Below are positions 6,850 through 14,156 of a stretch of DNA of 28,126 nucleotides, piece by piece. Origin of the DNA: Lachnospiraceae bacterium (lineage in GTDB: Bacteria; Bacillota; Clostridia; Lachnospirales; Lachnospiraceae); assembly GCA_015057205.1 (NCBI GenBank), contig SVEW01000006.1, positions 1 to 28,126 of the forward strand, written 5' to 3'. Both the position numbers and the translations under genes were made by a program. Below the pieces are notes generated by a model, which made no database searches, was not told where the DNA came from, and saw only the letters and a list, made by a program, of their open reading frames with translations. Every line of letters begins with the position of its first letter. Position 1 is the stretch's first letter.

Positions 6850-7497
6850 ATGAGTAATAATCAGAAGAAGAGTAAGGTTGATAATGGTGAATTTAAAAAG
6901 GCACTTGAGGATGTAAAAGTGCCTTTACTTGTATTGGATGAAAAATGGCACCATCTTTTCGCTGGAATTGAGAAGTCTCGCGAATTGAAAGAGTGGGAAG
7001 CAAAAGAAAATGAACTGTTGAAACTTCAGGGGAAGCTTACATCAGATTTGAAAGACTTGAAGAAGGTAAAGCAGAATTTGATGAATAGCATTGTTGATAA
7101 TATGGAGGATGGTTCTAATTCACAGGATGAAGCACTTCGACGTAAGAAGATGTCGGAGAATAAGCGGTTAATAGATGAAGTCAATGAAAAGATGGATGAA
7201 GCAAATGATCGCTTGCTTGATATTCCGAGAGAATTGGATGAAGCCAATAAACAGTTGATGCTTTATAGCATGGATTTGTGCTATAAGAAACTGCGTGAGA
7301 ATGCTGTCGAGATTGAAGAAATCGGCACTTGGATTAGACGGATTCGTGTAGAACTGAAGAAGAATATCATCATAAAACAGGCGGATGAGCAGAAGAATGA
7401 AGAAATATATACCTATATGCATGCTGTATTAGGACCGAAGGTACTTGATGTGTTCGACTTGAAATACGAAGAGGATGGAGAAGTTTTGGATTCTTAA
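6850..7497 (+). CDS. Coiled-coil protein of unknown function
   Basis: About 215 residues, very rich in Lys and Glu, with long heptad-like helices over roughly residues 45-185. There is no signal peptide, membrane span or catalytic motif. A conserved-looking hydrophobic segment (VPLLVLDEKWHHLF) precedes the coiled coil, and the tail is acidic. The start is uncertain: ATG at 6850 has GGGG just upstream, while a GTG at 6841 would overlap the rex stop by one base. Either way translation is probably coupled to rex. The next gene is a MazF toxin 96 nt away, but the protein does not resemble a MazE-type antitoxin. Function not recognised. Confidence 0.75.
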   Translation: MSNNQKKSKVDNGEFKKALEDVKVPLLVLDEKWHHLFAGIEKSRELKEWEAKENELLKLQGKLTSDLKDLKKVKQNLMNSIVDNMEDGSNSQDEALRRKKMSENKRLIDEVNEKMDEANDRLLDIPRELDEANKQLMLYSMDLCYKKLRENAVEIEEIGTWIRRIRVELKKNIIIKQADEQKNEEIYTYMHAVLGPKVLDVFDLKYEEDGEVLDS

Positions 7498-7525
7498 TTT
7501 GCTACAGACGGTTAGGAAAGAACAG

Positions 7526-7593
7526 GTATCGTATAAATCTTGCGTTTATTGGGCATACTCCCGTTAAAGAACTTTTAAACGGGGGAACGATAC
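7526..7593 (+). promoter_or_regulatory. Possible structured leader of mazF
   Basis: The 96 nt before mazF can fold into a branched structure. An outer 7-bp stem pairs 7526-7532 (gtatcgt) with 7587-7593, the bases directly before the ATG. Inside it lie a small hairpin (7533-7537 with 7545-7549) and a second one (7560-7565 cccgtt with 7578-7583 aacggg). The last arm includes part of the GGGGG ribosome binding site (7581-7585), so the fold would hide the start. This could be translational control or chance. Confidence 0.35.
7533..7551 (+). repeat. Near-identical repeat, copy A (upstream of mazF)
   Basis: ataaatcttg-cgtttattg recurs at 7938-7957 as ataaatcttg-acgtttactg, 18 of 20 positions with one single-base gap. 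The two copies bracket the mazF gene. In copy B the repeat contains the -35 box of the next promoter. Confidence 0.6.
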
Positions 7594-7941
7594 ATGACGG
7601 TGAAACGTGGAGACATTTTTTACGCAGATCTCAGACCGGTTGTAGGCTCCGAGCAAGGTGGGATACGACCGGTTTTGATTTTACAAAACAACGTAGGGAA
7701 TAGGCATAGTCCGACTGTTATTTGCGCAGCGGTTACTTCAAAGGTTAAGAAGGCCAAATTACCTACGCATGTGGAAGTGAGTTGTACGGAATATGACATG
7801 GAGCGGGATTCCGTGATATTACTTGAACAGGTGCGTACTATAGATAAAACAAGACTAAAAGATAAAGTATGTCACTTAGATGCTCCAATTTTAAAAGAAG
7901 TAGATAAGGCTTTGAAAATCAGCCTGGATATCCCTACATAA
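7594..7941 (+). CDS. mazF: MazF/PemK-type mRNA interferase (EndoA-like), no antitoxin seen
   Basis: Sequence-specific endoribonuclease toxin that cleaves mRNA at short motifs, usually kept in check by a MazE-type antitoxin. The 115-residue length and the opening MTVKRGDIFYADL, followed by GSEQGGIRPVLILQN, are typical. Arg25 and Thr48 occupy the same positions as the catalytic residues known in Bacillus subtilis MazF, so the enzyme looks intact. GGGGGAA lies 6 nt before the ATG, partly in a potential hairpin. No MazE/EndoAI ribbon-helix-helix gene lies upstream on either strand; the neighbour is a coiled-coil protein. The antitoxin may be distant or unconventional. Near-identical repeats lie on both sides of the gene. 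Confidence 0.92.
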   Translation: MTVKRGDIFYADLRPVVGSEQGGIRPVLILQNNVGNRHSPTVICAAVTSKVKKAKLPTHVEVSCTEYDMERDSVILLEQVRTIDKTRLKDKVCHLDAPILKEVDKALKISLDIPT

Positions 7942-7957
7942 ATCTTGACGTTTACTG
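7938..7957 (+). repeat. Near-identical repeat, copy B (end of mazF)
   Basis: Second copy of the element at 7533-7551. It overlaps the mazF stop codon (7939-7941) and contains the -35 hexamer TTGACG (7945-7950) of the following gene. Confidence 0.6.
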
Positions 7958-7974
7958 TAGGAATGTGGTATATT
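7945..7974 (+). promoter_or_regulatory. Sigma-A promoter of the CNNM/CorC gene
   Basis: TTGACG (7945-7950), an 18-nt spacer and TATATT (7969-7974) are 5/6 matches to both consensus hexamers. The leader to the ATG at 8027 is about 45 nt. The promoter begins 4 nt after the mazF stop codon. Confidence 0.7.
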
Positions 7975-8026
7975 GCAAGAGGTCTTTTGACCTGAAATTG
8001 AAAAGAAAGGAAGTAATTCATTTACT

Positions 8027-9364
8027 ATGGAAAGTGGCGGGAGTCCCCTTATAAGTGTGATAGTATTTGTGATTGTCCTCGTAATCAACAGCATTATGAT
8101 GGCTTTTTACAGTGCATTGGATAATTTAAATGAAACGGAAGTGGAGGATGCTGCAGAAGATGGCGATCGAAGGGCACAATTAGTAAAGCGTTACCTGGAT
8201 CGGATGTCATTGGTGACCAGTTCCTTACATTTAACCACGGGACTTTGTTATTTGATTACAGGTACTTATTGTGTACCGATTGTTGCGAAGAGTTTTCTTA
8301 CTATAGAGGGAAGTTTGTTTAAAGACTATCGGTATTACATCATGGTATTTTTGGTATCAATGGTTGCATATTTCTTATTATTGATGATAGGATATGCAGC
8401 AGTACGAATAGGCGGCTCCAGAGAGGAGAAAGCGGCGTATCGGTTAGTACGATGTTGCTCATTTTTTATGACTTTTGTTTCACCAATACGCATGATTGCA
8501 ACTTTAGTTGCAGGCATACTTGCCAGATTGTTTGGTGTGGATCCTTCAAAGAATCTGGACGAGGTTTCTGAAGATGAAATTATCTCAATGGTTAATGAAG
8601 GCCATGAGCAGGGTCTGATTGAGAGTAGTGAAGCAGAGATGATTCATAATATTTTTGAGTTTACCAATAAGGATGCGCAAGATATTATGACACATCGTAA
8701 GAATATGATTCTAATCAATGGAGAATCAACATTTGAAGAAGCATTGAATGTAATGCTTGAGAATAGTATATCGCGTTTTCCGGTCTATATGGAGGATACA
8801 GATAATATTATTGGTGTTGTACATATTCGTGATTGCATGGAACGAATGAAGGATGAGAAATTGACACAGACACGCATTTGTGATATTAAAGGTTTGGTTC
8901 GTGAAGTTGCATTCATACCGGAGACACGTAATATTAATGATTTGTTTCACAGCATGCAGGAAGAGAAGAATCATATGGCTATTGTTGTGGATGAATACGG
9001 ACAGACTTCCGGATTGGTTACGATGGAAGATATTTTGGAAGAGATTGTTGGAAATATTCTGGATGAATATGATGAAGAAGAACTGGATATTATTACCATG
9101 GATGATGGTTCTTATCAAATTAGCGGAATGGCTCCACTTGATGAAGTGGCGGAGATACTGGATGTAGATTTGCCAATAGATAATTATGATACCGTAAACG
9201 GTTATTTGATTTCACTAATTGATCGTATACCTACCGAAGAAGAAAAAATTCAGATTACAGCGGAAGGATACTTGTTTGAAGTACTTTCTGTTGAAAATAA
9301 AATAATACAGGCGGTGCGTGTGTCAAAATTAGAAACAAGAGAGACAGACGAGAACGCTGAATAA
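8027..9364 (+). CDS. CNNM/CorC-family magnesium transporter (hemolysin-like, CBS domains)
   Basis: Integral membrane protein of 445 residues, probably exporting magnesium like bacterial MpfA/CorC homologues. The N-terminal DUF21/CNNM transmembrane domain has hydrophobic segments near 8-29, 60-85, 100-125 and 140-165, with FYSALDNLNETEVE after the first helix. Two CBS repeats follow at about 215-340 (DIMTHRKNM; later VVDEYGQTSGLVTMEDILEE), which sense nucleotide. A CorC/HlyC C-terminal domain occupies about 360-435. The older name 'hemolysin' is misleading. The start at 8027 has AGGAAG unusually far upstream (about 13 nt), and no better in-frame start is present. It has its own promoter at 7945. 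Confidence 0.92.
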   Translation: MESGGSPLISVIVFVIVLVINSIMMAFYSALDNLNETEVEDAAEDGDRRAQLVKRYLDRMSLVTSSLHLTTGLCYLITGTYCVPIVAKSFLTIEGSLFKDYRYYIMVFLVSMVAYFLLLMIGYAAVRIGGSREEKAAYRLVRCCSFFMTFVSPIRMIATLVAGILARLFGVDPSKNLDEVSEDEIISMVNEGHEQGLIESSEAEMIHNIFEFTNKDAQDIMTHRKNMILINGESTFEEALNVMLENSISRFPVYMEDTDNIIGVVHIRDCMERMKDEKLTQTRICDIKGLVREVAFIPETRNINDLFHSMQEEKNHMAIVVDEYGQTSGLVTMEDILEEIVGNILDEYDEEELDIITMDDGSYQISGMAPLDEVAEILDVDLPIDNYDTVNGYLISLIDRIPTEEEKIQITAEGYLFEVLSVENKIIQAVRVSKLETRETDENAE

Positions 9365-9394
9365 AGGAAATAAAGGAAAGAGGTTTAGGAAGAT

Positions 9395-10123
9395 ATGTCA
9401 GGACATTCGAAATTTGCCAATATCAAACATAAAAAAGAAAAGAATGATGCGGCAAAAGGAAAGATTTTTACCGTTATTGGTAGAGAAATTGCAGTAGCAG
9501 TTAAGGAGGGGGGAAGTGACCCTGCAAATAACAGCAAATTGCGTGATGTAATTGCAAAAGCAAAAGCCAACAATATGCCGAACGATACCATTGAACGTGG
9601 TATTAAGAAGGCTGCCGGTGATGCAAACAGCGTGAATTACGAATCTGTTACATATGAAGGATATGGTCCAAATGGTACTGCAATTATTGTAGATGCGCTT
9701 ACAGACAATAAGAATCGTACCGCGGCTAATGTTCGTAGTGCGTTTACCAAAGGACATGGAAATGTTGGAACGCAGGGATGCGTATCTTATATGTTTGATA
9801 AGAAAGGTCAAATTATTGTTGCGAAAGAAGATTGTGCATTGGATGCAGATGATTTGATGATGATGGCTTTAGATGCGGGCGCAGAAGATTTTTCAGAAGA
9901 AGAAGATAGCTACGAAATCCTTACTGCACCGGAAGATTTCAGTGTTGTACGTGAAGCATTGGAAAAGGAAAATGTTGTTATGGCAGATGCAGAAGTAACA
10001 ATGATTCCACAAACCTATGTTACACTTACAGATGAAGAAGATATTAAGTGTATCCAGAGAACATTGGATTTACTCGATGAGGATGATGATGTTCAGATGG
10101 TATATCATAACTGGGAAGAGTAG
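9395..10123 (+). CDS. yebC: YebC/PmpR/TACO1-family protein
   Basis: Cytosolic protein of 242 residues, the usual family length. It opens with MSGHSKFANIKHKKEKNDAA, the family N-terminus except that the common Trp7 is Phe. The central block YEGYGPNGTAIIVDALTDN and a nearby NRTAANVRSAF are diagnostic. The C-terminal domain is acidic. Members were long annotated as transcription regulators; later work links YebC/TACO1 proteins to relief of ribosome stalling at proline-rich sequences. TTAGGAAG before the ATG supports the start. It lies 30 nt after the transporter gene and is probably co-transcribed with it. Confidence 0.95.
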   Translation: MSGHSKFANIKHKKEKNDAAKGKIFTVIGREIAVAVKEGGSDPANNSKLRDVIAKAKANNMPNDTIERGIKKAAGDANSVNYESVTYEGYGPNGTAIIVDALTDNKNRTAANVRSAFTKGHGNVGTQGCVSYMFDKKGQIIVAKEDCALDADDLMMMALDAGAEDFSEEEDSYEILTAPEDFSVVREALEKENVVMADAEVTMIPQTYVTLTDEEDIKCIQRTLDLLDEDDDVQMVYHNWEE

Positions 10124-10128
10124 AGACG

Positions 10129-10156
10129 ACTGCGAGAGTGCTAACCGACTTGCAGT
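10129..10156 (+). other. Hairpin between yebC and glgA, no T-tract
   Basis: 10129-10136 (actgcgag) pairs with 10149-10156 (cttgcagt), eight pairs with one G-U and a 12-nt loop. No T run follows, so it is not a standard terminator. It could stabilise the upstream mRNA end or be incidental. Confidence 0.35.
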
Positions 10157-10182
10157 AAATATATCGTGAAAAGGATGTTTCT

Positions 10183-11643
10183 ATGAAAAATATTTTATTA
10201 GCAACTTCAGAGTGTGTTCCTTTTATAAAAACCGGAGGATTAGCTGATGTTGTCGGTGCGCTTCCAAAAGAGTTTGATAAGCGATATTGGGATGTGCGGG
10301 TAGTTATGCCTTATTATAGTCTGATTCCGAAGAAGTATACAGATGATTTTGTGTATATTGGACAGTTCTACATAGGTTGTGGAACGAATAATCAGAATCG
10401 TTATGTAGGTGTGTTTACCTATGAATATGAGGGGATACAATTCTATTTTATAGATAATAGGGAGTTCTTTTTTCAAGAATACGTGTATAGCGATTTTTAT
10501 TTTGATATTAAACGATTCTCCTATTTTGATAAGGCGGTGTTATCAGTGTTACCGTTGATTGGGTTTAGGCCGGATTTGATTCATTGCCATGATTGGCAGA
10601 CTGGTCTGATACCCGTCTATTTGAAAACAGAATTTGCCGGAAGTAGTTACTATCAGGGAATTAAGACGATTATGACGATTCATAATCTGCGTTTTCAAGG
10701 AATTTGGTCGAAGGATTATCTGATAAGTGTTACCGGGCTGGAAGAAAATTTGTTTACCTCTGACAAAATGGGTTTGTATAAAGATGGAAACATGCTAAAG
10801 GGTGGACTTACTTATGCAGATTACATTACAACTGTAAGTAAGAATTATTCTTATGAAATTCAGACACCTTATTATGGAGAACAGCTAGATGGATTGCTAT
10901 ATGCAAGACGTATGGATATGCTTGGTATTGTAAATGGTATAGATTACAACGTATTTAATCCGGAGACAGACGAGCATATTACTAAGAATTATAGCATTAA
11001 AACGTTTCGTGAACGTAAGGTTTCTAATAAAATTGCACTTCAGAAGAAGCTGGGGCTTGCACAGGATAAGCATAAGTTTTTAATTGGTATTGTATCGCGT
11101 TTGACAGGACAAAAAGGACTTGATTTGATTCGATATTCATTTGAAGGAATTATCGATGAGAATACTCAATTTGTTGTGTTGGGTACCGGCGAGTATCAAT
11201 ACGAGGAAATGTTTCGTGGATATGCAGGGCGTTTTCCTGAGCGGGTAGCTGCGGTGATTGGTTATGATGATAATCTGGCGCATGAAATTTATGCCGGATG
11301 TGATGCATATTTAATGCCATCAGCTTTTGAACCATGTGGTTTATCTCAGCTTATTGCACTTCGCTATGGAACGATTCCGATTGTGCGAGAAACCGGAGGG
11401 TTAAAAGAGACAGTGCAGCCGTTTAATATTTACGAGCAGACGGGTGTGGGATTTTCTTTTGCTAATTATAATGCAGATGATATGCTTTATACCATCAATT
11501 ATGCAAAAAAGATTTTCTTTGAGAAGAAACGATATTGGAATAAAATGATAGAACGGGCGATGGCAGAGGATCATTCCTGGAGACACTCGCGCGAAGAGTA
11601 TGAGAATATTTATAATTACCTGTTGGGTGAAACCTTTGATTAA
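10183..11643 (+). CDS. glgA: Glycogen (starch) synthase, GT5 family
   Basis: Transfers glucose from ADP-glucose to the growing alpha-1,4-glucan. The 486-residue length is typical. The ADP-glucose loop KTGGLADVVGALP (16-28) is intact. The GT-B second half has VNGIDYNVFNP, GIVSRLTGQKGLDL and the catalytic segment SAFEPCGLSQLIALRYG, whose Glu is the usual active-site residue, followed by VRETGGLKETV. AAAGGATG before the ATG supports the start. No glgB, glgC, glgD or glgP is adjacent, so the substrate pathway must be encoded elsewhere. A hairpin follows shortly after the stop. Confidence 0.96.
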   Translation: MKNILLATSECVPFIKTGGLADVVGALPKEFDKRYWDVRVVMPYYSLIPKKYTDDFVYIGQFYIGCGTNNQNRYVGVFTYEYEGIQFYFIDNREFFFQEYVYSDFYFDIKRFSYFDKAVLSVLPLIGFRPDLIHCHDWQTGLIPVYLKTEFAGSSYYQGIKTIMTIHNLRFQGIWSKDYLISVTGLEENLFTSDKMGLYKDGNMLKGGLTYADYITTVSKNYSYEIQTPYYGEQLDGLLYARRMDMLGIVNGIDYNVFNPETDEHITKNYSIKTFRERKVSNKIALQKKLGLAQDKHKFLIGIVSRLTGQKGLDLIRYSFEGIIDENTQFVVLGTGEYQYEEMFRGYAGRFPERVAAVIGYDDNLAHEIYAGCDAYLMPSAFEPCGLSQLIALRYGTIPIVRETGGLKETVQPFNIYEQTGVGFSFANYNADDMLYTINYAKKIFFEKKRYWNKMIERAMAEDHSWRHSREEYENIYNYLLGETFD

Positions 11644-11652
11644 ACAGGATAT

Positions 11653-11688
11653 ATGCCTCACATGCTGCGTGGTAAGTATGTGAGGCGT
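11653..11688 (+). terminator. Hairpin after glgA, terminator or attenuator ahead of ftsK
   Basis: A 9-bp perfect inverted repeat pairs 11655-11663 (gcctcacat) with 11678-11686 (atgtgaggc), extended by a T-G and an A-T pair at the base, with a 14-nt loop. It is followed by only four T (11688-11691), so termination may be partial. The ftsK ribosome binding site TGGAGG (11691-11696) begins right after the stem. Confidence 0.7.
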
Positions 11689-11700
11689 TTTGGAGGTAGC

Positions 11701-14142
11701 ATGTCAGCTAAGAGAAGTACTGGAAGCAAAAAAAACAGACAAAAACAAAAACGGGATGAATTATCATTGGAGGTAGAAATTGCGTTGATTCTACTGCTGG
11801 GATTTTCCGTTTTTTTATTTATAAGTAACTTTGGAATAGGTGGACGAGTTGGGAAAACAATGAGTCAGATTGATTTTGGATTATTTGGACTTATGGCTTA
11901 CCTATTTCCAATATTTTTCTTTCTGAGTTGTATATTTTGTGTGGCCAACCGTAAGGATCTGATTGCTATGGCTAAAGTTCTTTGCGCCGTAATTGGCTTT
12001 TTTCTGTTATGCGGATTTGTAGAATTGCTTACAGATGGAAATGATTTGCGCACGGTAAAAGATGCATTTGATATCGGTTTTACGCAAAAAGCCGGTGGTG
12101 GTGCATTGGGAACAGTGTATGCAAGAGCACTTGTTCCGAATCTCGGACTGGTGGGTGCGTATCTTGTTGATATAATTGGTATTGTTATTTGTGCGATTTT
12201 TCTGACAGAACGTTCTCTATATTCGGTTTTGAAAAGGCAGGGACGCATGATGCGGGAAGAAGGACGCAAGACCTCTTTGCGTATGCAGGAATCAAAAGAA
12301 TTACATAGACAGAAACGAGAGGCAAGATTGGCTGCTAAACAATTGCAGGAAGAAGAAGCATCAGCTCGCCTCAGGAGAAATAAAGTGGTAACGGGTGTTG
12401 CATTTGATACGTTGGTATCTAATCAGGAGAATCGTTCGGATGAGATGAAAGAAATTCATGCAGAACCGTTGCCGGAGAAGGAAATGGTGATTCATACTAT
12501 GGAACCGGTTCAACAGGTGGCAGAAGAAGTTGTTGAACCAAAACCTGCTATGGTAGAACCGGTAAGACCGAAGGTTTCGAAAAAGGCGGTGAAAGAGGAA
12601 ACGGAGCCAATAGAACCAATTGCAAGTATGCCAACACAGAGTGAATCAGTTTCTTATGAATTTCCGCCGCTGTCACTTTTAAAAAAGGGCGATGCAAAGA
12701 AGCAGGGTGATAGTAAAGCTTCTTTGAGGAATACAGCATTGCAATTAGAACAGACTTTGGGCAATTTTGGCGTGAATGTAACCGTGACCAATGTAAGCTG
12801 TGGTCCGAGTGTTACACGATTTGAATTACAGCCGGAACAAGGTGTAAAGGTTAGTAAGATTGTGGGATTGGCGGATGATATTAAATTGAACCTGGCTGCT
12901 GCCGATATTCGTATAGAGGCACCAATTCCCGGAAAAGCGGCAGTAGGTATCGAAGTGCCAAATAAGGAAAATGTAACCGTTATGTTACGAGAACTTTTAG
13001 AGTCACCGGAGTTTCAGAAGGCAAAAACGAAAATGCCATTTTCAGCAGGTAAAGATATCGGAGGTCAGGTAATTGTATCGGATATTGGCAAAATGCCACA
13101 TGTATTAATCGCCGGTGCAACCGGGTCCGGTAAGTCGGTGTGTATTAATACAATCGTAATGAGTATTCTGTATAAGGCAAGACCGGACGAAGTCAAACTG
13201 ATTATGATAGACCCTAAAGTAGTGGAGTTAAGCGTTTATAATGGCATTCCACATCTATTGATTCCGGTTGTTACGGATCCGAAAAAAGCAGCCGGAGCTT
13301 TAAATTGGGCAGTTGTAGAAATGACGGATCGTTATCAGAAATTTGCGGAAAGCAACGTGCGTGACTTGAAAGGGTATAATGCCCATGTTGAGAGTTATAA
13401 TAAAGAACATCCGGATACGAAGCTTGCAAAGATGCCGCAGATAGTCATAATTGTAGACGAGTTGGCAGATTTGATGATGGTTGCACCGGGGGATGTAGAA
13501 GATGCAATTTGTCGTCTTGCACAGTTAGCACGTGCAGCTGGAATTCATTTAATTCTTGCAACACAGCGTCCGTCAGTAAACGTAATTACCGGCTTGATTA
13601 AGGCGAATATGCCTTCTCGTGTTGCATTTGCAGTCTCTAGTGGCGTGGATTCCCGTACGATTTTGGATATGAACGGGGCAGAGAAACTCCTTGGAAAAGG
13701 TGATATGCTGTTTTATCCACAAGGGTATCAGAAGCCATTGCGTGTGCAAGGAGCCTTTGTTTCCGATGAGGAAGTTGCAGCTGTTGTTGAATTCTTGAAG
13801 GAACGTGTTGATAAAGATGAACAGACGGATGAAACCAAAAACGAAATTGAAGAAAAGGTAAATGCTATCAGCCTAGGTGGCAAAAGTGGTGTATCAACCC
13901 CTGGAGCAGCAACGGATGATGGCAGAGATGTTTACTTTGTTGATGCAGGGCGTTTGATAGTGGAAAAAGAACGAGGATCTATTGGAATGTTGCAACGAAT
14001 GTTCAAAATTGGATTTAACAGGGCGGCTAGAATTATGGATCAGTTGGAAGAGGCAGGAGTTGTAGGACCGGAAGAAGGAACAAAAGCTCGTAAGATATTG
14101 GTAACCAAAGAAGAATTTGAAGCAATGATGAAAGAAGAATAG
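11701..14142 (+). CDS. ftsK: DNA translocase FtsK/SpoIIIE
   Basis: Septal ATP-driven DNA pump that clears chromosomes during division and, in spore formers, packs the forespore. The 813-residue product has an N-terminal membrane domain with about four helices (residues 25-185), an acidic Pro/Glu-rich linker (about 250-315), and the alpha/beta motor with Walker A GATGSGKS (472-479) and Walker B IIVDELADLMM (D586, E587). The C-terminal gamma winged helix, RAARIMDQLEEAG, recognises orienting sequences. I chose ATG 11701 because TGGAGG lies 4 nt upstream; the frame is open further, to an ATG at 11653, but that part is the glgA hairpin. The zinc-ribbon gene follows 14 nt later. Confidence 0.96.
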   Translation: MSAKRSTGSKKNRQKQKRDELSLEVEIALILLLGFSVFLFISNFGIGGRVGKTMSQIDFGLFGLMAYLFPIFFFLSCIFCVANRKDLIAMAKVLCAVIGFFLLCGFVELLTDGNDLRTVKDAFDIGFTQKAGGGALGTVYARALVPNLGLVGAYLVDIIGIVICAIFLTERSLYSVLKRQGRMMREEGRKTSLRMQESKELHRQKREARLAAKQLQEEEASARLRRNKVVTGVAFDTLVSNQENRSDEMKEIHAEPLPEKEMVIHTMEPVQQVAEEVVEPKPAMVEPVRPKVSKKAVKEETEPIEPIASMPTQSESVSYEFPPLSLLKKGDAKKQGDSKASLRNTALQLEQTLGNFGVNVTVTNVSCGPSVTRFELQPEQGVKVSKIVGLADDIKLNLAAADIRIEAPIPGKAAVGIEVPNKENVTVMLRELLESPEFQKAKTKMPFSAGKDIGGQVIVSDIGKMPHVLIAGATGSGKSVCINTIVMSILYKARPDEVKLIMIDPKVVELSVYNGIPHLLIPVVTDPKKAAGALNWAVVEMTDRYQKFAESNVRDLKGYNAHVESYNKEHPDTKLAKMPQIVIIVDELADLMMVAPGDVEDAICRLAQLARAAGIHLILATQRPSVNVITGLIKANMPSRVAFAVSSGVDSRTILDMNGAEKLLGKGDMLFYPQGYQKPLRVQGAFVSDEEVAAVVEFLKERVDKDEQTDETKNEIEEKVNAISLGGKSGVSTPGAATDDGRDVYFVDAGRLIVEKERGSIGMLQRMFKIGFNRAARIMDQLEEAGVVGPEEGTKARKILVTKEEFEAMMKEE

Positions 14143-14156
14143 AGGCAAAGAAGTTT

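Noticed and set aside
6850..7497. Coiled-coil gene as a classical MazE antitoxin
   Set aside because: It is more than twice the usual length, lacks a ribbon-helix-helix or AbrB-like N-terminus and is 96 nt away from mazF.
11653..11700. In-frame 16-codon extension of FtsK
   Set aside because: It coincides with the hairpin after glgA, and the ATG at 11701 has an ideal TGGAGG, so the extension is not likely to be translated.
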